Below are positions 25,085-34,550 of a stretch of 64,000 bases of DNA, in pieces. Below the pieces are notes generated by a model. That model was not told the DNA's origin. It did not search any database and saw only the letters and a list, made by a program, of their open reading frames with translations. Both the position numbers and the translations under genes were made by a program. Origin of the DNA: CAVVAH01 sp963746175 (GTDB lineage: Bacteria > Actinomycetota > Actinomycetes > JACCUZ01); assembly GCA_963746175.1 (NCBI GenBank), contig CAVVAH010000004.1, positions 1,054,001 to 1,118,000 of the forward strand, given 5' to 3'. Within the stretch, counting starts at the first letter, position 1, and the number at the start of each line of letters is the position of its first letter.

Positions 25085-25960
25085 TCAGGCCTCCTCGACC
25101 TCGGCGAGCACGTCGAGCAGGTACTCGCCGTAGCCGCTCTTGCGCAGTGGCTCGGCGAGGACGCGCAGCTGCGCGGCGTCGATGTAGCCCTCGCGGAAGG
25201 CGACCTCCTCGATGCAGCCGACCTTGATGCCCTGGCGCTCCTCCACTGCCTGCACGAACGCGGACGCGTGCATGAGCGACGCGAACGTCCCCGTGTCCAG
25301 CCACGCCGTGCCGCGGTCGAGGACCGTCACCGTGAGCCGGCCGCGGTCGAGGTACGCCGCGTTCACCGCGGTGATCTCGAGCTCGCCTCGTTCGCTCGGC
25401 CGCAGGTTGGCGGCGATCTCGACCACGTCGTTGTCGTAGAAGTAGAGGCCCGGGACGGCATATCGGCTGCGGGGCTTCTCGGGCTTCTCCTCGATCGAGA
25501 CGACCGAGCCGTCGATGTCGAACTCCACGACGCCGTACGCCGACGGGTCGGCGACCCGGTAGGCGAAGACGCGGCCGCCCGACAGGTCGTTGTTCTCCTT
25601 GAGGGACCGGCCCAGGCCGGCGCCGTAGAAGATGTTGTCCCCGAGCACCAGGGTGACGGGCTGGTCGCCGATGAAGTCGGCACCGATGACGAAGGCCTGC
25701 GCCAGTCCCTCGGGCCGCGGCTGCACCGCGTACTCCAGTCGGATGCCCAGGTCCTTGCCGTCGCCGAGCAGCTGCTGGAACTGCGCCTGGTCCTCGGGGG
25801 TCGTGATGACGAGGATCTCGCGGACGCCGGCCATCATCAGCGTGGAGAGCGGGTAGTAGATCATCGGCTTGTCGTAGACCGGCATGATCTGCTTGCTGAT
25901 GCCCCGGGTGATCGGGTAGAGCCGGGTCCCTGATCCGCCGGCGAGGATGATCCCGCGCAT
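25085..25960 (-). CDS. rmlA: Glucose-1-phosphate thymidylyltransferase
   Basis: 291 residues, normal RmlA length. GGSGTRLYP at residues 8-16 is the nucleotide-binding signature, KPMIYYPLSTLM follows, and VLGDNIFYG carries the catalytic Asp; TAWLDTGT near residue 220 is also typical. It makes dTDP-glucose, the first step of dTDP-rhamnose synthesis. It is transcribed with rmlC and divergent from rmlD. TACCGT on the minus strand ends 8 bases before the ATG, suggesting a leaderless start. Confidence 0.96.
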   Translation of the reverse strand: MRGIILAGGSGTRLYPITRGISKQIMPVYDKPMIYYPLSTLMMAGVREILVITTPEDQAQFQQLLGDGKDLGIRLEYAVQPRPEGLAQAFVIGADFIGDQPVTLVLGDNIFYGAGLGRSLKENNDLSGGRVFAYRVADPSAYGVVEFDIDGSVVSIEEKPEKPRSRYAVPGLYFYDNDVVEIAANLRPSERGELEITAVNAAYLDRGRLTVTVLDRGTAWLDTGTFASLMHASAFVQAVEERQGIKVGCIEEVAFREGYIDAAQLRVLAEPLRKSGYGEYLLDVLAEVEEA

Positions 25961-25968
25961 GGCAGGTC

Positions 25969-25974
25969 ACGGTA
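25969..25974 (-). promoter_or_regulatory. -10 element for leaderless rmlA-rmlC
   Basis: On the minus strand TACCGT is followed by 8 bases and then the rmlA ATG. No ribosome-binding site intervenes. Confidence 0.4.
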
Positions 25975-26030
25975 GCGGGTGCCCGGCGCCGCGCCGCTCA
26001 CAGGCCGAAAGCGGAACGACGCGCACGCCC

Positions 26031-26036
26031 TAGACT
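26031..26036 (+). promoter_or_regulatory. -10 element (TAGACT) of the rmlD transcript
   Basis: TAGACT is followed by 8 bases and then ATG at 26045, the start of a 10-codon leader. Transcription initiating about 7 bases after the hexamer would begin at that ATG. Confidence 0.45.
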
Positions 26037-26044
26037 CCCGCCCC

Positions 26045-26077
26045 ATGCTCAGCCACGCCGCGGTCGGGGACGAGTGA
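26045..26077 (+). CDS. Possible 10-residue leaderless leader peptide upstream of rmlD
   Basis: ATG at 26045 opens MLSHAAVGDE, and its TGA (26075-26077) overlaps the rmlD ATG (26077-26079). The -10 hexamer lies 8 bases upstream, so this would be a leaderless reading frame whose termination delivers ribosomes to rmlD. This is a positional argument only; the peptide is too short to score for coding potential. Confidence 0.3.
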   Translation: MLSHAAVGDE

Positions 26078-26937
26078 TGGCGACGAGGTGGCTCGTCACG
26101 GGGGCGGGCGGCATGCTCGGCCGCGACATGGTCGACGTCCTGGTGGCGGGCGGCGCCGAGGTGACGGCGGTGACGCGCGCCGACCTGGACGTCGCGGACG
26201 CGGGAGCGGTCGCCGCCGCTGTCCCCGGCCACGATGTGGTCGTCAACGCCGCGGCGTGGACCGATGTCGACGGCGCCGAGACGCACGAGGTCGAGGCGAC
26301 CCGCGTCAACGGACTGGCTCCCCAGCTGCTGGCGGCTGCGTGCGCCGCGGAGGGGGCGCGGCTGGTGCACGTGTCCACCGACTACGTGTTCGACGGGACC
26401 GCAACCGTCCCTTACCCGGAGGATGCGCCGCTCTCGCCGCAGTCGGCGTACGGCCGGTCCAAGGCGGCCGGCGAGCAGGCCGTGCGGCAGCTGCTGCCCA
26501 CCACGTCGTACGTGGTACGCACCGCATGGCTCTTCGGCGAGCACGGCGGAAACTTCGTGCGAACCATGGTGAACCTCGAGGCCACTCGCGGCGTCCTTGA
26601 CGTCGTGGACGATCAGGTCGGCCAGCCGACGTGGACGCGTGACGTGGCCGAGGCGGTCCACGGCCTGGTCCGCGCAGGGGCGCCGTCGGGCACCTACCAC
26701 GCCACCTCGACCGGTCGCGCCAGCTGGTTCGAGCTGGCCCGCGCCGTGTTCGAGGAGATCGGCGCCGACCCGGACCGCGTCCGGCCCACGACCTCCGACC
26801 GGTTCCCGCGTCCGGCCCGCCGACCGGCCTTCAGCGTCCTGGGCCACGAGGCCTGGACCCGCGCCGGGATGGCGCCGATCGGCCCCTGGCGGGGCCGGGT
26901 CGCGACGGCCATGCCTACTATCCGTGATGGTTGGTGA
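26077..26937 (+). CDS. rmlD: dTDP-4-dehydrorhamnose reductase
   Basis: 286 residues. The Rossmann motif TGAGGMLGRDM is at about 8-18, VNAAAWTDVDGAE and HVSTDYVFDG are RmlD signatures, and the catalytic YGRSK is near residue 128. It reduces dTDP-4-keto-L-rhamnose to dTDP-L-rhamnose. rmlA and rmlC lie divergently next to it, but rmlB is not in the window. A GTG at 26074 is an alternative start; the ATG at 26077 is preferred for its overlap with the leader stop. Confidence 0.94.
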   Translation: MATRWLVTGAGGMLGRDMVDVLVAGGAEVTAVTRADLDVADAGAVAAAVPGHDVVVNAAAWTDVDGAETHEVEATRVNGLAPQLLAAACAAEGARLVHVSTDYVFDGTATVPYPEDAPLSPQSAYGRSKAAGEQAVRQLLPTTSYVVRTAWLFGEHGGNFVRTMVNLEATRGVLDVVDDQVGQPTWTRDVAEAVHGLVRAGAPSGTYHATSTGRASWFELARAVFEEIGADPDRVRPTTSDRFPRPARRPAFSVLGHEAWTRAGMAPIGPWRGRVATAMPTIRDGW

Positions 26938-26979
26938 CGCTGAGTGACTCCTTGGTGCGTCCTGCGGTGGTGGAGCGAC

Positions 26980-26985
26980 TACAGT
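26980..26985 (+). promoter_or_regulatory. Possible -10 (TACAGT) for the DUF1972 glycosyltransferase operon
   Basis: TACAGT, also seen upstream of pseB, would give an untranslated leader of about 68 bases ending in the AGGAG ribosome-binding site at 27052-27056. Confidence 0.35.
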
Positions 26986-27059
26986 GGACAGGTTGTCCGG
27001 CGGCCCGTCCGGGTTCTGCTCCGGTCCAGCGGCCCCCGTCTTTCCCTCCAGGAGCCTCG

Positions 27060-28157
27060 ATGCGCATCGCGATGATCGGCACCCGTGGCGTGCCCGCGCG
27101 CTACGGCGGCTTCGAGACGGCGGTGGAGGAAGTCGGACGGCGGCTGACCGCGAACGGGCACGAGGTCACCGTGTACTGCCGCAACCCGGACCAGCGGCTC
27201 ACCAGCTACCAGGGCATGCGGCTGGTCAACCTGCCGGCGCTCCGCGAGCGGCACCTGGAGACGCTCAGCCACACCCTGCTCTCGGTCACCCATGCCGTCG
27301 TCCGGGGCCGACCGCACGCAGCCGTCGTCTTCAACGCCGCGAACGCACCGCTGCTGCCCGTGCTGCGGCGCGCCGGTGTCCCGTTCGCGGTGCACGTCGA
27401 CGGCCTGGAGTGGAAGCGCGGCAAGTGGGCCGGCTTCGGTGCCCGCTACTACCGGTGGGCCGAGCGCCGCTCCGTCGCCCTCGCCGACGCGCTGATCGCC
27501 GACGCCCGGGGCATCGCGGACCACATCCGCGACGCCCACGGTCGCGAGTCCATCTACATCCCGTACGGCGCCCCGCTCGTCGCGCCTGGTGCCGAGCGGC
27601 TGGCCGCCCTGGGCCTGGCCCGTCAGCGCTACCACCTCGTCGTGGCCAGGTTCGCGCCCGAGAACCACGTGACCGAGATCGTCGAGGGTTTCGTGGCCTC
27701 CGCCGCGCGCTACCCGATGGTGGTCGTCGGGTCCGCACCCTACGAGGACGAGTACACCGCTCAGGTGCGCACCGCGGCCCGCGGCGACGCGCGGGTACGG
27801 TTCCTCGGCAGCATCTGGGACCAGCACCTGCTGGACCAGCTCTACGCCAACACGCTGTCCTACGTGCACGGGCACTCGGTCGGCGGCACCAACCCCTCGT
27901 TGCTGCGCGCGATGGGTGCCGGCGCGCCGGTCACCGCCTTCGACGCGGTGTTCAACCGCGAGGTCGTCAACGGCCATGCGCGGTACTGGACCACCCCGAA
28001 CGAGCTGGCCCAGGCCATCACGGGTGACGAGGGCGACATGATCGCCGCCGAGGAGCGGGGCGAGAAGGGCCGTAGCCACGCGGAGCTCACGTATCGCTGG
28101 GACGAGGTCGCGGAACAGTACGAGAGCCTCCTCCTGAGGCTCGCCGACGGCCGGTGA
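27060..28157 (+). CDS. DUF1972/GT4 family glycosyltransferase (rhamnosyltransferase-like)
   Basis: 365 residues. The N-terminus IGTRGVPARYGGFETAVEEVG is the DUF1972 signature of GT-B glycosyltransferases often annotated as rhamnosyltransferases. HVDGLEWKRGKW follows, and the C-terminal half has the GT4-like HSVGGTNPSLLRAMGAG segment. It probably adds rhamnose or another sugar to a lipid-linked glycan in the cytoplasm. The ATG at 27060 has AGGAG just upstream, and its stop overlaps the next gene (GTGA). Adjacent dTDP-rhamnose genes support the donor guess. Confidence 0.88.
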   Translation: MRIAMIGTRGVPARYGGFETAVEEVGRRLTANGHEVTVYCRNPDQRLTSYQGMRLVNLPALRERHLETLSHTLLSVTHAVVRGRPHAAVVFNAANAPLLPVLRRAGVPFAVHVDGLEWKRGKWAGFGARYYRWAERRSVALADALIADARGIADHIRDAHGRESIYIPYGAPLVAPGAERLAALGLARQRYHLVVARFAPENHVTEIVEGFVASAARYPMVVVGSAPYEDEYTAQVRTAARGDARVRFLGSIWDQHLLDQLYANTLSYVHGHSVGGTNPSLLRAMGAGAPVTAFDAVFNREVVNGHARYWTTPNELAQAITGDEGDMIAAEERGEKGRSHAELTYRWDEVAEQYESLLLRLADGR

Positions 28158-29203
28158 GCCCGCGCCGCGTCGTCGCGAACACCGCGATCTACCAGCACGG
28201 GACCTCGGGCTCCGCGACGGCCACCCGGCTGCTCGTCCAGGCGCTGCACCACCTCGATGACGTCGAGGTGCGCGAAGTGGCACCGGCCCGCCCGCGGCGC
28301 CGCTCCACGGTGCGCAACGCCCTGGCGGACGCGCGCTGGGACCTCTGGCAGGCACCGCGCGCGCTGCCGGAGGTCGACCTGCTCGTCTCACCGGCGAACA
28401 TCGGCCGGCGCGGGCCGGCCCGCAGGCACCTGCTCGTCGTCCACGACGTCATGCCGTTCGAGCACCCGGACCTGTTCGACCGGAAGTTCGCGGCGTACTT
28501 CCGGCTGCTCGTGCCGCGCAGCGTCCGGTCCGCCGACCGCGTCCTCACCCTCTCCGAGCACTCGGCGCGAGTCCTCCGGCGGATGGCGCCGGGCACCGAC
28601 GTGCGCGTCGTCACGTGGGCGCACCCGGGTGGCAGCACGGTCCGGGTGCCGTTCCCGGACCGCAAGGTGGTGCTCATGGTCGGTGTCACCGACCCCGTGA
28701 AGAACCAGGTGCGCGGGATCGAGGCGGTCGCCGGGCTGCGGGCGGCCACCGGCGCCGACCTCGGGCTGCGGGTGATCGGCCCGGCCGGCCGGGCCGAGGC
28801 GGCGGTGCGGTCCGCGCTGGCCGCCGCCGATCCTCGCGGCGCGTGGACCTCGCGCGAGGCCGACGTGCCGCTCGAGGTCCTCGACGCGGCCTACGGCTCG
28901 TCGTGGCTGCTGCTGCAGCCGTCGTACGACGAGGGCTTCGGCCTGCCCCTCGTCGAGGCTGCGCAGCACGGGCTGCCGGTGGTGCACTCCGGCCGCGGTG
29001 CGATGTCGCGGGTCCTGCCCGAGATCGACGCGCACGGGGTCGACGCCGCGGCCTTCGTCACCGTGATGGCGCCGCTGCTCGACGAGCCGGCCTGGTCGGC
29101 CGCCGCCGACGTCGCTGCGGCCCGCGCGGCCGCGTACGACCCCGCTGCCTTCCGTGCGGTCGTCGCGGATGCTGTCCTCGACCTGCTGCCCGCGGCCTCG
29201 TGA
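28154..29203 (+). CDS. GT4 family glycosyltransferase
   Basis: 349 residues, GT-B fold. VVHDVMPFEHPDLF in the N-terminal half and a C-terminal donor-binding region with QPSYDEGFGLPLVEA, including the conserved E-x7-E motif, are typical of GT4. Acceptor and donor are unknown. It is translationally coupled on both sides (GTGA at each junction), so it belongs to one glycan-assembly operon with its neighbours. Confidence 0.88.
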   Translation: MSPRRVVANTAIYQHGTSGSATATRLLVQALHHLDDVEVREVAPARPRRRSTVRNALADARWDLWQAPRALPEVDLLVSPANIGRRGPARRHLLVVHDVMPFEHPDLFDRKFAAYFRLLVPRSVRSADRVLTLSEHSARVLRRMAPGTDVRVVTWAHPGGSTVRVPFPDRKVVLMVGVTDPVKNQVRGIEAVAGLRAATGADLGLRVIGPAGRAEAAVRSALAAADPRGAWTSREADVPLEVLDAAYGSSWLLLQPSYDEGFGLPLVEAAQHGLPVVHSGRGAMSRVLPEIDAHGVDAAAFVTVMAPLLDEPAWSAAADVAAARAAAYDPAAFRAVVADAVLDLLPAAS

Positions 29204-30366
29204 CCGGCCGGCCCCTGCTCGACCTGCACCACCTGGGTGACCGGCAGACCGGCAACGAGTCGTGGGCCCGCTGCATGGCCGCCGCGCTGTTCGAGCTCGA
29301 CGGTCCCGGCGCGTACGACATCGCGGTCACCCCCGCGGCTCCCCCGGAGGACCTGTCCCTGCTGCCGGCTCGTGAGCGCGTGCTCGTCTCGGGCAGCAGC
29401 ACCCGACGGCTCGCCGTGGACCTGCCCCGGTCGATGCGGCGGCTGAGGACCTCGGCGGTGCTCGTGCAGTACACGGTCCCGGTGTCGCGGGTGCCCGCCG
29501 TGGTCATGGTGCACGACGTGTCCTTCGAGGACTCCCGTGCCGCGGAGTGGCTCCCGCGCGCGACCCGGCTGCGGTACCGGACCACTGTCCGCGCGTCGGT
29601 GCGCAGGGCCGCGCACGTGCTGACGGTCAGCGAGTACAGCAAGGCCGACATCGTGCGGGTCTACGGGGTCGACCCGGCCCACGTCACCGTCGCCCCCAAC
29701 GCCGTGGACCCGCGACTCGTCGCACTCCTCGAGGCGACGCCGGCGGACCGCGGAGGTCGTCCGACCGTGCTGATGGTCGGCAACGTGCTGCCGCGCAAGA
29801 ACCTGCCGGTGGTGGCCCGGGCGGTACGGCTGATGCGTGACCGGGGCTCGGACGTGGTGCTGCGTGTCGTCGGCACCGTGCACCCGACCGGCCGGGGAGA
29901 CGCCGACCTGGCTCGTCAGCTGCTGGGAGACGCGGTGACCGTGGCCGGCTACGTGTCGACAGCCGACCTGGCCGCCGAGCTGAGCCGCGCGCACGTGCTC
30001 GCCTTCCCGTCGTTGTTCGAGGGGTTCGGCATCCCCGCCCTGGAGGCGATGGCGGCCGGCGTACCGGTCGTGGTGTCGGACCGGACCTCGCTGCCCGAGG
30101 TGGTGGGCGACGCAGGGCTGCTGGTTCCGGCGGAGGATCCCGAAGCCTGGGCGGACGCGCTGCAGCGAGCCCTCGAGCCCGCCGAGTCGGCCCGCCTCGT
30201 GGTGGCCGGTGAGCGCCGGGTGACCCGAGCTCACGTGGGAGTCGGCTGCCCGCGTGGTCTCGCCGCTGGTCCGTCGCGTCCCCATGTGACCGCCTGCCGA
30301 GCGGCTGTCGCGTGCCACCTGCCGGGCAGGCCGGCCGTCCGGCGCAGACTAAAGTGTCGGTCGTGA
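29200..30366 (+). CDS. GT4 family glycosyltransferase (C-terminus frameshifted in this sequence)
   Basis: As read, 388 residues. The GT4 layout is clear: MVHDVSFEDS, LTVSEYSKADI and PSLFEGFGIPALEAMAAG with the EX7E motif. The last 50 residues as read are implausible. One extra base at about 30224-30226 in a CCC run explains this: removing it gives VTELTWESAARVVSPL and so on, ending at a TGA at 30287-30289, a normal GT4 tail. The true product is therefore probably about 362 residues. This is the first of a series of single-base frame changes running to about 34.9 kb. Confidence 0.82.
   Translation: MTGRPLLDLHHLGDRQTGNESWARCMAAALFELDGPGAYDIAVTPAAPPEDLSLLPARERVLVSGSSTRRLAVDLPRSMRRLRTSAVLVQYTVPVSRVPAVVMVHDVSFEDSRAAEWLPRATRLRYRTTVRASVRRAAHVLTVSEYSKADIVRVYGVDPAHVTVAPNAVDPRLVALLEATPADRGGRPTVLMVGNVLPRKNLPVVARAVRLMRDRGSDVVLRVVGTVHPTGRGDADLARQLLGDAVTVAGYVSTADLAAELSRAHVLAFPSLFEGFGIPALEAMAAGVPVVVSDRTSLPEVVGDAGLLVPAEDPEAWADALQRALEPAESARLVVAGERRVTRAHVGVGCPRGLAAGPSRPHVTACRAAVACHLPGRPAVRRRLKCRS
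30350..30355 (+). promoter_or_regulatory. -10 element for a leaderless exporter transcript
   Basis: TAAAGT ends 7 bases before the GTG at 30363 of the ABC permease. No ribosome-binding site is present. Once the preceding frameshift is corrected, the upstream gene ends at 30289, leaving room for this promoter. Confidence 0.4.
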
Positions 30367-31227
30367 CTACCAGCGCCGGCACCGCTTCGCCGCCGGCCCG
30401 GCGTCCGTCAGCACTCGCTGGGCCGCTGTCGGACGTGCTCCGCCGCCGGAGCCTGGTCTGGGCCTTCGCGCAGCGGGACTTCCGGACCCGTTACCGCACC
30501 AGCGCGATCGGCTGGACGTGGTCGCTGCTGCAGCCGCTCGCCAACCTCGCGGTGTTCGCGGTGGTGTTCTCGTCTGGTCTTCAAGGCCAAGCCGCCCGAG
30601 ATGGGCAGCGGCGGCAGGTCGTACGCGCTGTTCCTGTTCACCGGCCTGGTCGCGTGGGGCCTGTTCGCGGCGATGATCAACCTCAGCATGTCGTCGCTGC
30701 GCGAGAGCGGCTCGCTGCTGCGCAAGGTCGCGTTCCCGGCCTGGGCGCCGGTGCTGGGGGCCGGGCTGGTCCAGCTCATCCAGGTCGGCCTCGAGTCGAT
30801 CGTCCTGCTGGTGTGGTTCGTCTTCGTCGGGAACTCGGCGTGGAGCTGGCTGTACGCGCCGTTCATCGTGCTCGGCATGGCCTGCTTCGCCCAAGGCGTC
30901 GGCCTGGCGCTGGCGACGCTGAACGCGCGCTTCGGCGACGTGGAGTACATCGTCTCGGTCGTCCTCGCTGCGCTGTACTTCCTCACCCCGGTGCTCTACC
31001 CGGCGAGCCAGGTACCCGGCGGAGCAGCGGGTGGCTGGGGTCATCGTCGTGACCGATCACGCCGGTCTCGCTGGTACGTCGCGCTCGCTGCACGCCTCGC
31101 TCTACAGCCTACGACGGTCCCGGCCCGCTGGCGACCCTCGGTCTGGTGCGTGTTCGGCCTGGGCGTGGCTGACCTCGGGTCTGTGGATCTTCGAGCGGAC
31201 GACGAGGACGTCGGGGAGCTCCTGTGA
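30363..31227 (+). pseudogene. wzm: Wzm-type ABC-2 polysaccharide export permease (frame broken, probably sequence error)
   Basis: The implied protein is about 287 residues. Its opening cytoplasmic segment (FAQRDFRTRYRTSAIGWTWSLLQPLANLAVFAVVFS) is the ABC-2 permease start, and six hydrophobic helices follow, ending in LWIFERTDEDVGELL. As read, the frame changes near 30573, 31020, 31111, 31155 and 31172 (one extra base each) and near 31197 (one base missing). All segments remain recognisably permease in the right order, so decay is unlikely. The permease exports a lipid-linked glycan together with the ATPase that starts inside its stop (GTGA at 31224). Confidence 0.78.
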
Positions 31228-32461
31228 GCTCGGCCGACCGGCACTGCGCATCGACGACGTGTGCAAGCGGTTCCGCCGGGCACGGCGACGCCGAAGCGCC
31301 CTCAAGGAGCTCACGTCCGTGGCCGGTCGCGCGACGTCGAGGACTTCTGGGCGCTCGGGACGTGCCTTCGACGATGCCGAAGGGGTCGGTCTCGGGCTGC
31401 TCGGCACAACGGCTCGGGGAAGTCCACGCTGCTCAAGGTGGTCGCGAAGGCATCCTGCCGTCCGACGGGGGCCGGGTCGACGCGAGGGCCGGTTGGCCGC
31501 ACTGATCGAACTCGGTGCCGGCTTCCACCCCGAGCTCACCGGGCGCGAGAACATCCGGCTCAACGGGTCGATCCTCGGCCTGTCACAGCGCGAGATCGAC
31601 GGCGCGGCCGACGAGATCATCGACTTCAGCCGGCGTGCGAGGAGTTCATCAACCAGCCCGTGAAGAACTACTCGAGCGGCATGTACGTGCGGCTCGGCTT
31701 CTCGGTCGCCATGCAACGCGGCCCGACGTGCTGCTGATCGACGAGGTCATCGCGGTGGGCGACGAGGACTTCCAGCGGAAGTGCATGGAGAAGTTCCCGA
31801 CTACCGGCGGGCCGGCCGGACCGTGGTCATCGTCAGCCACGCGATGGGCCTGCTGCGCAACTTCTGCGACCACGTCACCTGGCTCGAGCACGGCCGCCTG
31901 CAAGCAGTCGGGCCGGCCGGGTCCGTCGTCGACGACTACGTCGACGAGACGCACGCCGAGCGTGGTGTGACTCCCGCGGACGGCGCAGACGACGCGCGCT
32001 GGGGGTCTGGCGAGATCCGCGTCGAGCGGGTCGAGGTGCTCGACGCCTCGGGCACGGACACCCGCACGCTGCGCACCGGCGACGAGGTCGTGGTCCGGCT
32101 GCACTACCGCGCCGCGGAGCGGGTCGAGCGGCCGGTGTTCGGCATCGGCATCACGACACTGGAGGGCCACGACGTCACCGGGCCCAACACCCGCGACACC
32201 GACGACGTCCCCGACGCGCTCGAGGGCGTCGGGCACGTCGACTTCAGGGTCGACCGGCTCGCCCTGCTGCCTGGCACGTACGAGCTGACGGCTGCCGTCT
32301 ACGACTACACCTGCCAGCACCCGTTCGACCACCGGCACCGGCTGGTCCGGTTCGACGTCGTGCCGGGCGTCCCACGCGAGGGAGTCGGCGTGGTGTCCCT
32401 GGGGGGCGCCTGGCGCTACTCCGAGTCCGACGTCTCCGCCGCCCTGCGGCGCACCCGATAG
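31224..32461 (+). pseudogene. wzt: Wzt-type polysaccharide ABC transporter ATPase with C-terminal carbohydrate-binding domain (frame broken in N-terminal half)
   Basis: The implied protein is about 415 residues. Walker A (GLLGHNGSGKST) is near 31396-31432, the ABC signature (NYSSGMYVRLGFS) near 31666, Walker B (DVLLIDEVIAVGDE) near 31725 and the H-loop (VIVSHA) near 31825. About ten single-base deletions between 31234 and 31797 split these over three frames. From about 31800 the frame is clean and encodes the C-terminal Wzt domain (about 31960-32461), which in characterised exporters recognises the glycan terminus. That domain implies export of a capped glycan. Confidence 0.8.
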
Positions 32462-32477
32462 AGGAGCTCCGCCGACC

Positions 32478-33245
32478 GTGCACCCGCTGATCAACGAGAG
32501 CTTCGACCGCTTCGCGCGGTACCAGCACGTCGAGAGTGTGCGCGCCGCCCTCGGCGCCGCACCTCTCGACATCCTCGACGTGGGCGACCCCTACGGCACG
32601 CTGGACCGGCTCTTCCCGGACGACCGCACGGTCTCGGCCGACGTGTACGCCGAGGAGCTGCCGCCGCGCGACCGGCACGAGCACGTGCTGGCCTCGGGCT
32701 TCGAGCTGCCGTTCCCGGACGACTCGTTCGACCTGGTCACCTGCCACGACACCCTCGAGCACGTCCCGCTGGAGCGGAAGACCGAGTTCATCGCCGAGCT
32801 GCTGCGCGTCTCGCGGGGACCGGTGCTCGTCGTCGCGCCGTTCGCCGACCCGCGCACGAGCCGGTGCGAGGAGCTGGCCAACGCCTACTACGTGGCGCGG
32901 CTGGGCCACGAGATGTACCAGCTGACCGAGCACGCCGCCTCCGGGTTGCCGGCCCTCGGCGAGGTACTGAGCTGGGCCGAGGAGCAGGGGCTGGACTACC
33001 AGCTGCGCTCCGACGGCTGGCTCTACCACTGGCTGTCGTTCATGATCCTCAAGATCCACCTGCTCAGCGAGCAGGAGCACGACGCCCACCGACGCGTCGA
33101 CGCCGCCTTCAACCTGCTGCTACGCGATGCCGACCGGCGCCGGCCGCACTACCGCCGGGCGATCGTCCTGCGGCCACCGGCCGGGCTCGAGCCGGTCCCG
33201 GTCGAGGCCGACGGCGACGACGACGCCGAGAGCGACCTGGCGCAG
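32478..33245 (+). CDS. SAM-dependent methyltransferase domain, N-terminal part of a long multidomain glycan enzyme
   Basis: The ATG-like start (GTG at 32478, 16 bases after wzt) opens a clean 256-residue segment: LDILDVGDPYGTLDRLF, SFDLVTCHDTLEHVPLERK and LVVAPFADPRT are typical of type 11 methyltransferases, with a degenerate motif I. At about 33246 the frame shifts and the product continues into a GT2 domain. No start codon or ribosome-binding site is needed there if the frame is repaired, so methyltransferase, GT2 and GT4 probably form one polypeptide of about 1,198 residues ending at 36071. As read, the frame stops at 33785. Confidence 0.75.
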
Positions 33246-34550
33246 GCTGGCCGGTCTCGCCTCCGAGCTGAGCATCGCGCTGCCGCGCGGCACCAGCGCC
33301 CTCGACGACGGACTCGCCGCTGCGCGCCTGGGTCGCCACTCGCCGGGACGGCGACGGTCCGGTCGCGATCGCCGCACAGGAATGCGACAAGGTGCTCGAC
33401 GCCATCGCGGGCCTGGAGATGCCGCCCGCGCCGGCGGAGCCGGAGCAGCCCGAGCCCGCGCCGGTCGCAGCGGCGCCGCTGCCCGACCGTCGGGGTCGTC
33501 CTCGTCAACCTCAACGGCGCCGATCACCTGCCCGACTGCCTGGACTCGCTCGCCGGCGCAGGACTACCCGCGCGAGCTGCTCGAGGTCGTGCTCGTGGAC
33601 AACGACTCCACCGACGGCTCGCGCGAGCTGCTGCGCCGAGCGGTACCCGTGGGTGCGGGTGCTGCCGCAGGACTCCAACACCGGCTTCGCCCCGGCGGTC
33701 AACACCGGGGTCCGCGCCGCTCGACACCGAGTGCGTCGTGCTGCTCAACAACGACGCCCGGGTCGAGCCCGGCGTTCGTGCGTGAGCTGGTCGCCGGCGT
33801 TCGACCCCGGCACCGGCGCGGTGTGCGTGGCCGCCCGGATCCTGTCCTGGGACGGCACGACGGTCGACTTCGTCGAGGGCGCGGTCAACTACTACGGCAT
33901 GGGCCAGCAGCTGTCCTACGGCCAGCCCGTCGCGGACGTGCCGGTCGAGGACGGCGCCGAGCTGCTCTTCGCCTGCGGCGGCGCGATGCTGGTGCACCGG
34001 CAGGTGTTCCTCGACCTCGGCGGCCTCGACCCGGGCTTCTTCGCCTACTTCGAGGACGTCGACCTCGGCTGGCGCCTGTGGGTCACCGGGCTACCGGGTG
34101 GTGCTCGCGGCGAAGGCCGTCGCCTACCACCGCATGCACGGCACATCCGGCCGCTTCCCGCTGCACCAGCGCTACGTGCTCTACGAGCGCAACGCGCTGC
34201 GCATGATCGTGAAGAACTACAGCGACGAGAACCTGCAGAAGGTGCTCGCGCCCTGCGCTGCTGCTCGCGGTCAAGCGCGCGCTGCTGCGGGGCGGCCTCG
34301 AACGGGCGCCGTACGACATCGCCGGCGACGCGCGCACCGAGGAGACCGTGCCGCGGCTCGCGCTGGCGCACCTGCACGCGATCGGCGACCTCGTCGACGA
34401 CCTCGACGCCCTGATGCGGACGCGGGCCGAGATCCAGCGCGCGCGCCGCCGGCCGGACCACGAGATCCTGCCGCGGTTCAAGCGGCCGATGTGGCCGGTG
34501 ATGGACGACAGCGCCTATGCGCGGGCCAGCGAGTCGGTCAGCCGGGCATT
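33246..34550 (+). pseudogene. GT2 glycosyltransferase domain, middle of the multidomain enzyme (frame broken)
   Basis: Reading across frames gives a standard GT2 core: VGVVLVNLNGADHLPDCL, VVLVDNDSTDGSRELL, NTGFAPAVNTG, VVLLNNDARVEP, then FACGGAMLVHRQVFLDLGGLD and FAYFEDVDLGWRL. The frame moves by one extra base near 33246, 33323, 33487, 33556, 33639, 33720, 33772, 33795, 34091 and 34253. Every piece is in the correct order and spacing, so the gene is probably intact in the organism. This GT2 class usually extends rhamnan or galactan-type chains. Confidence 0.7.
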
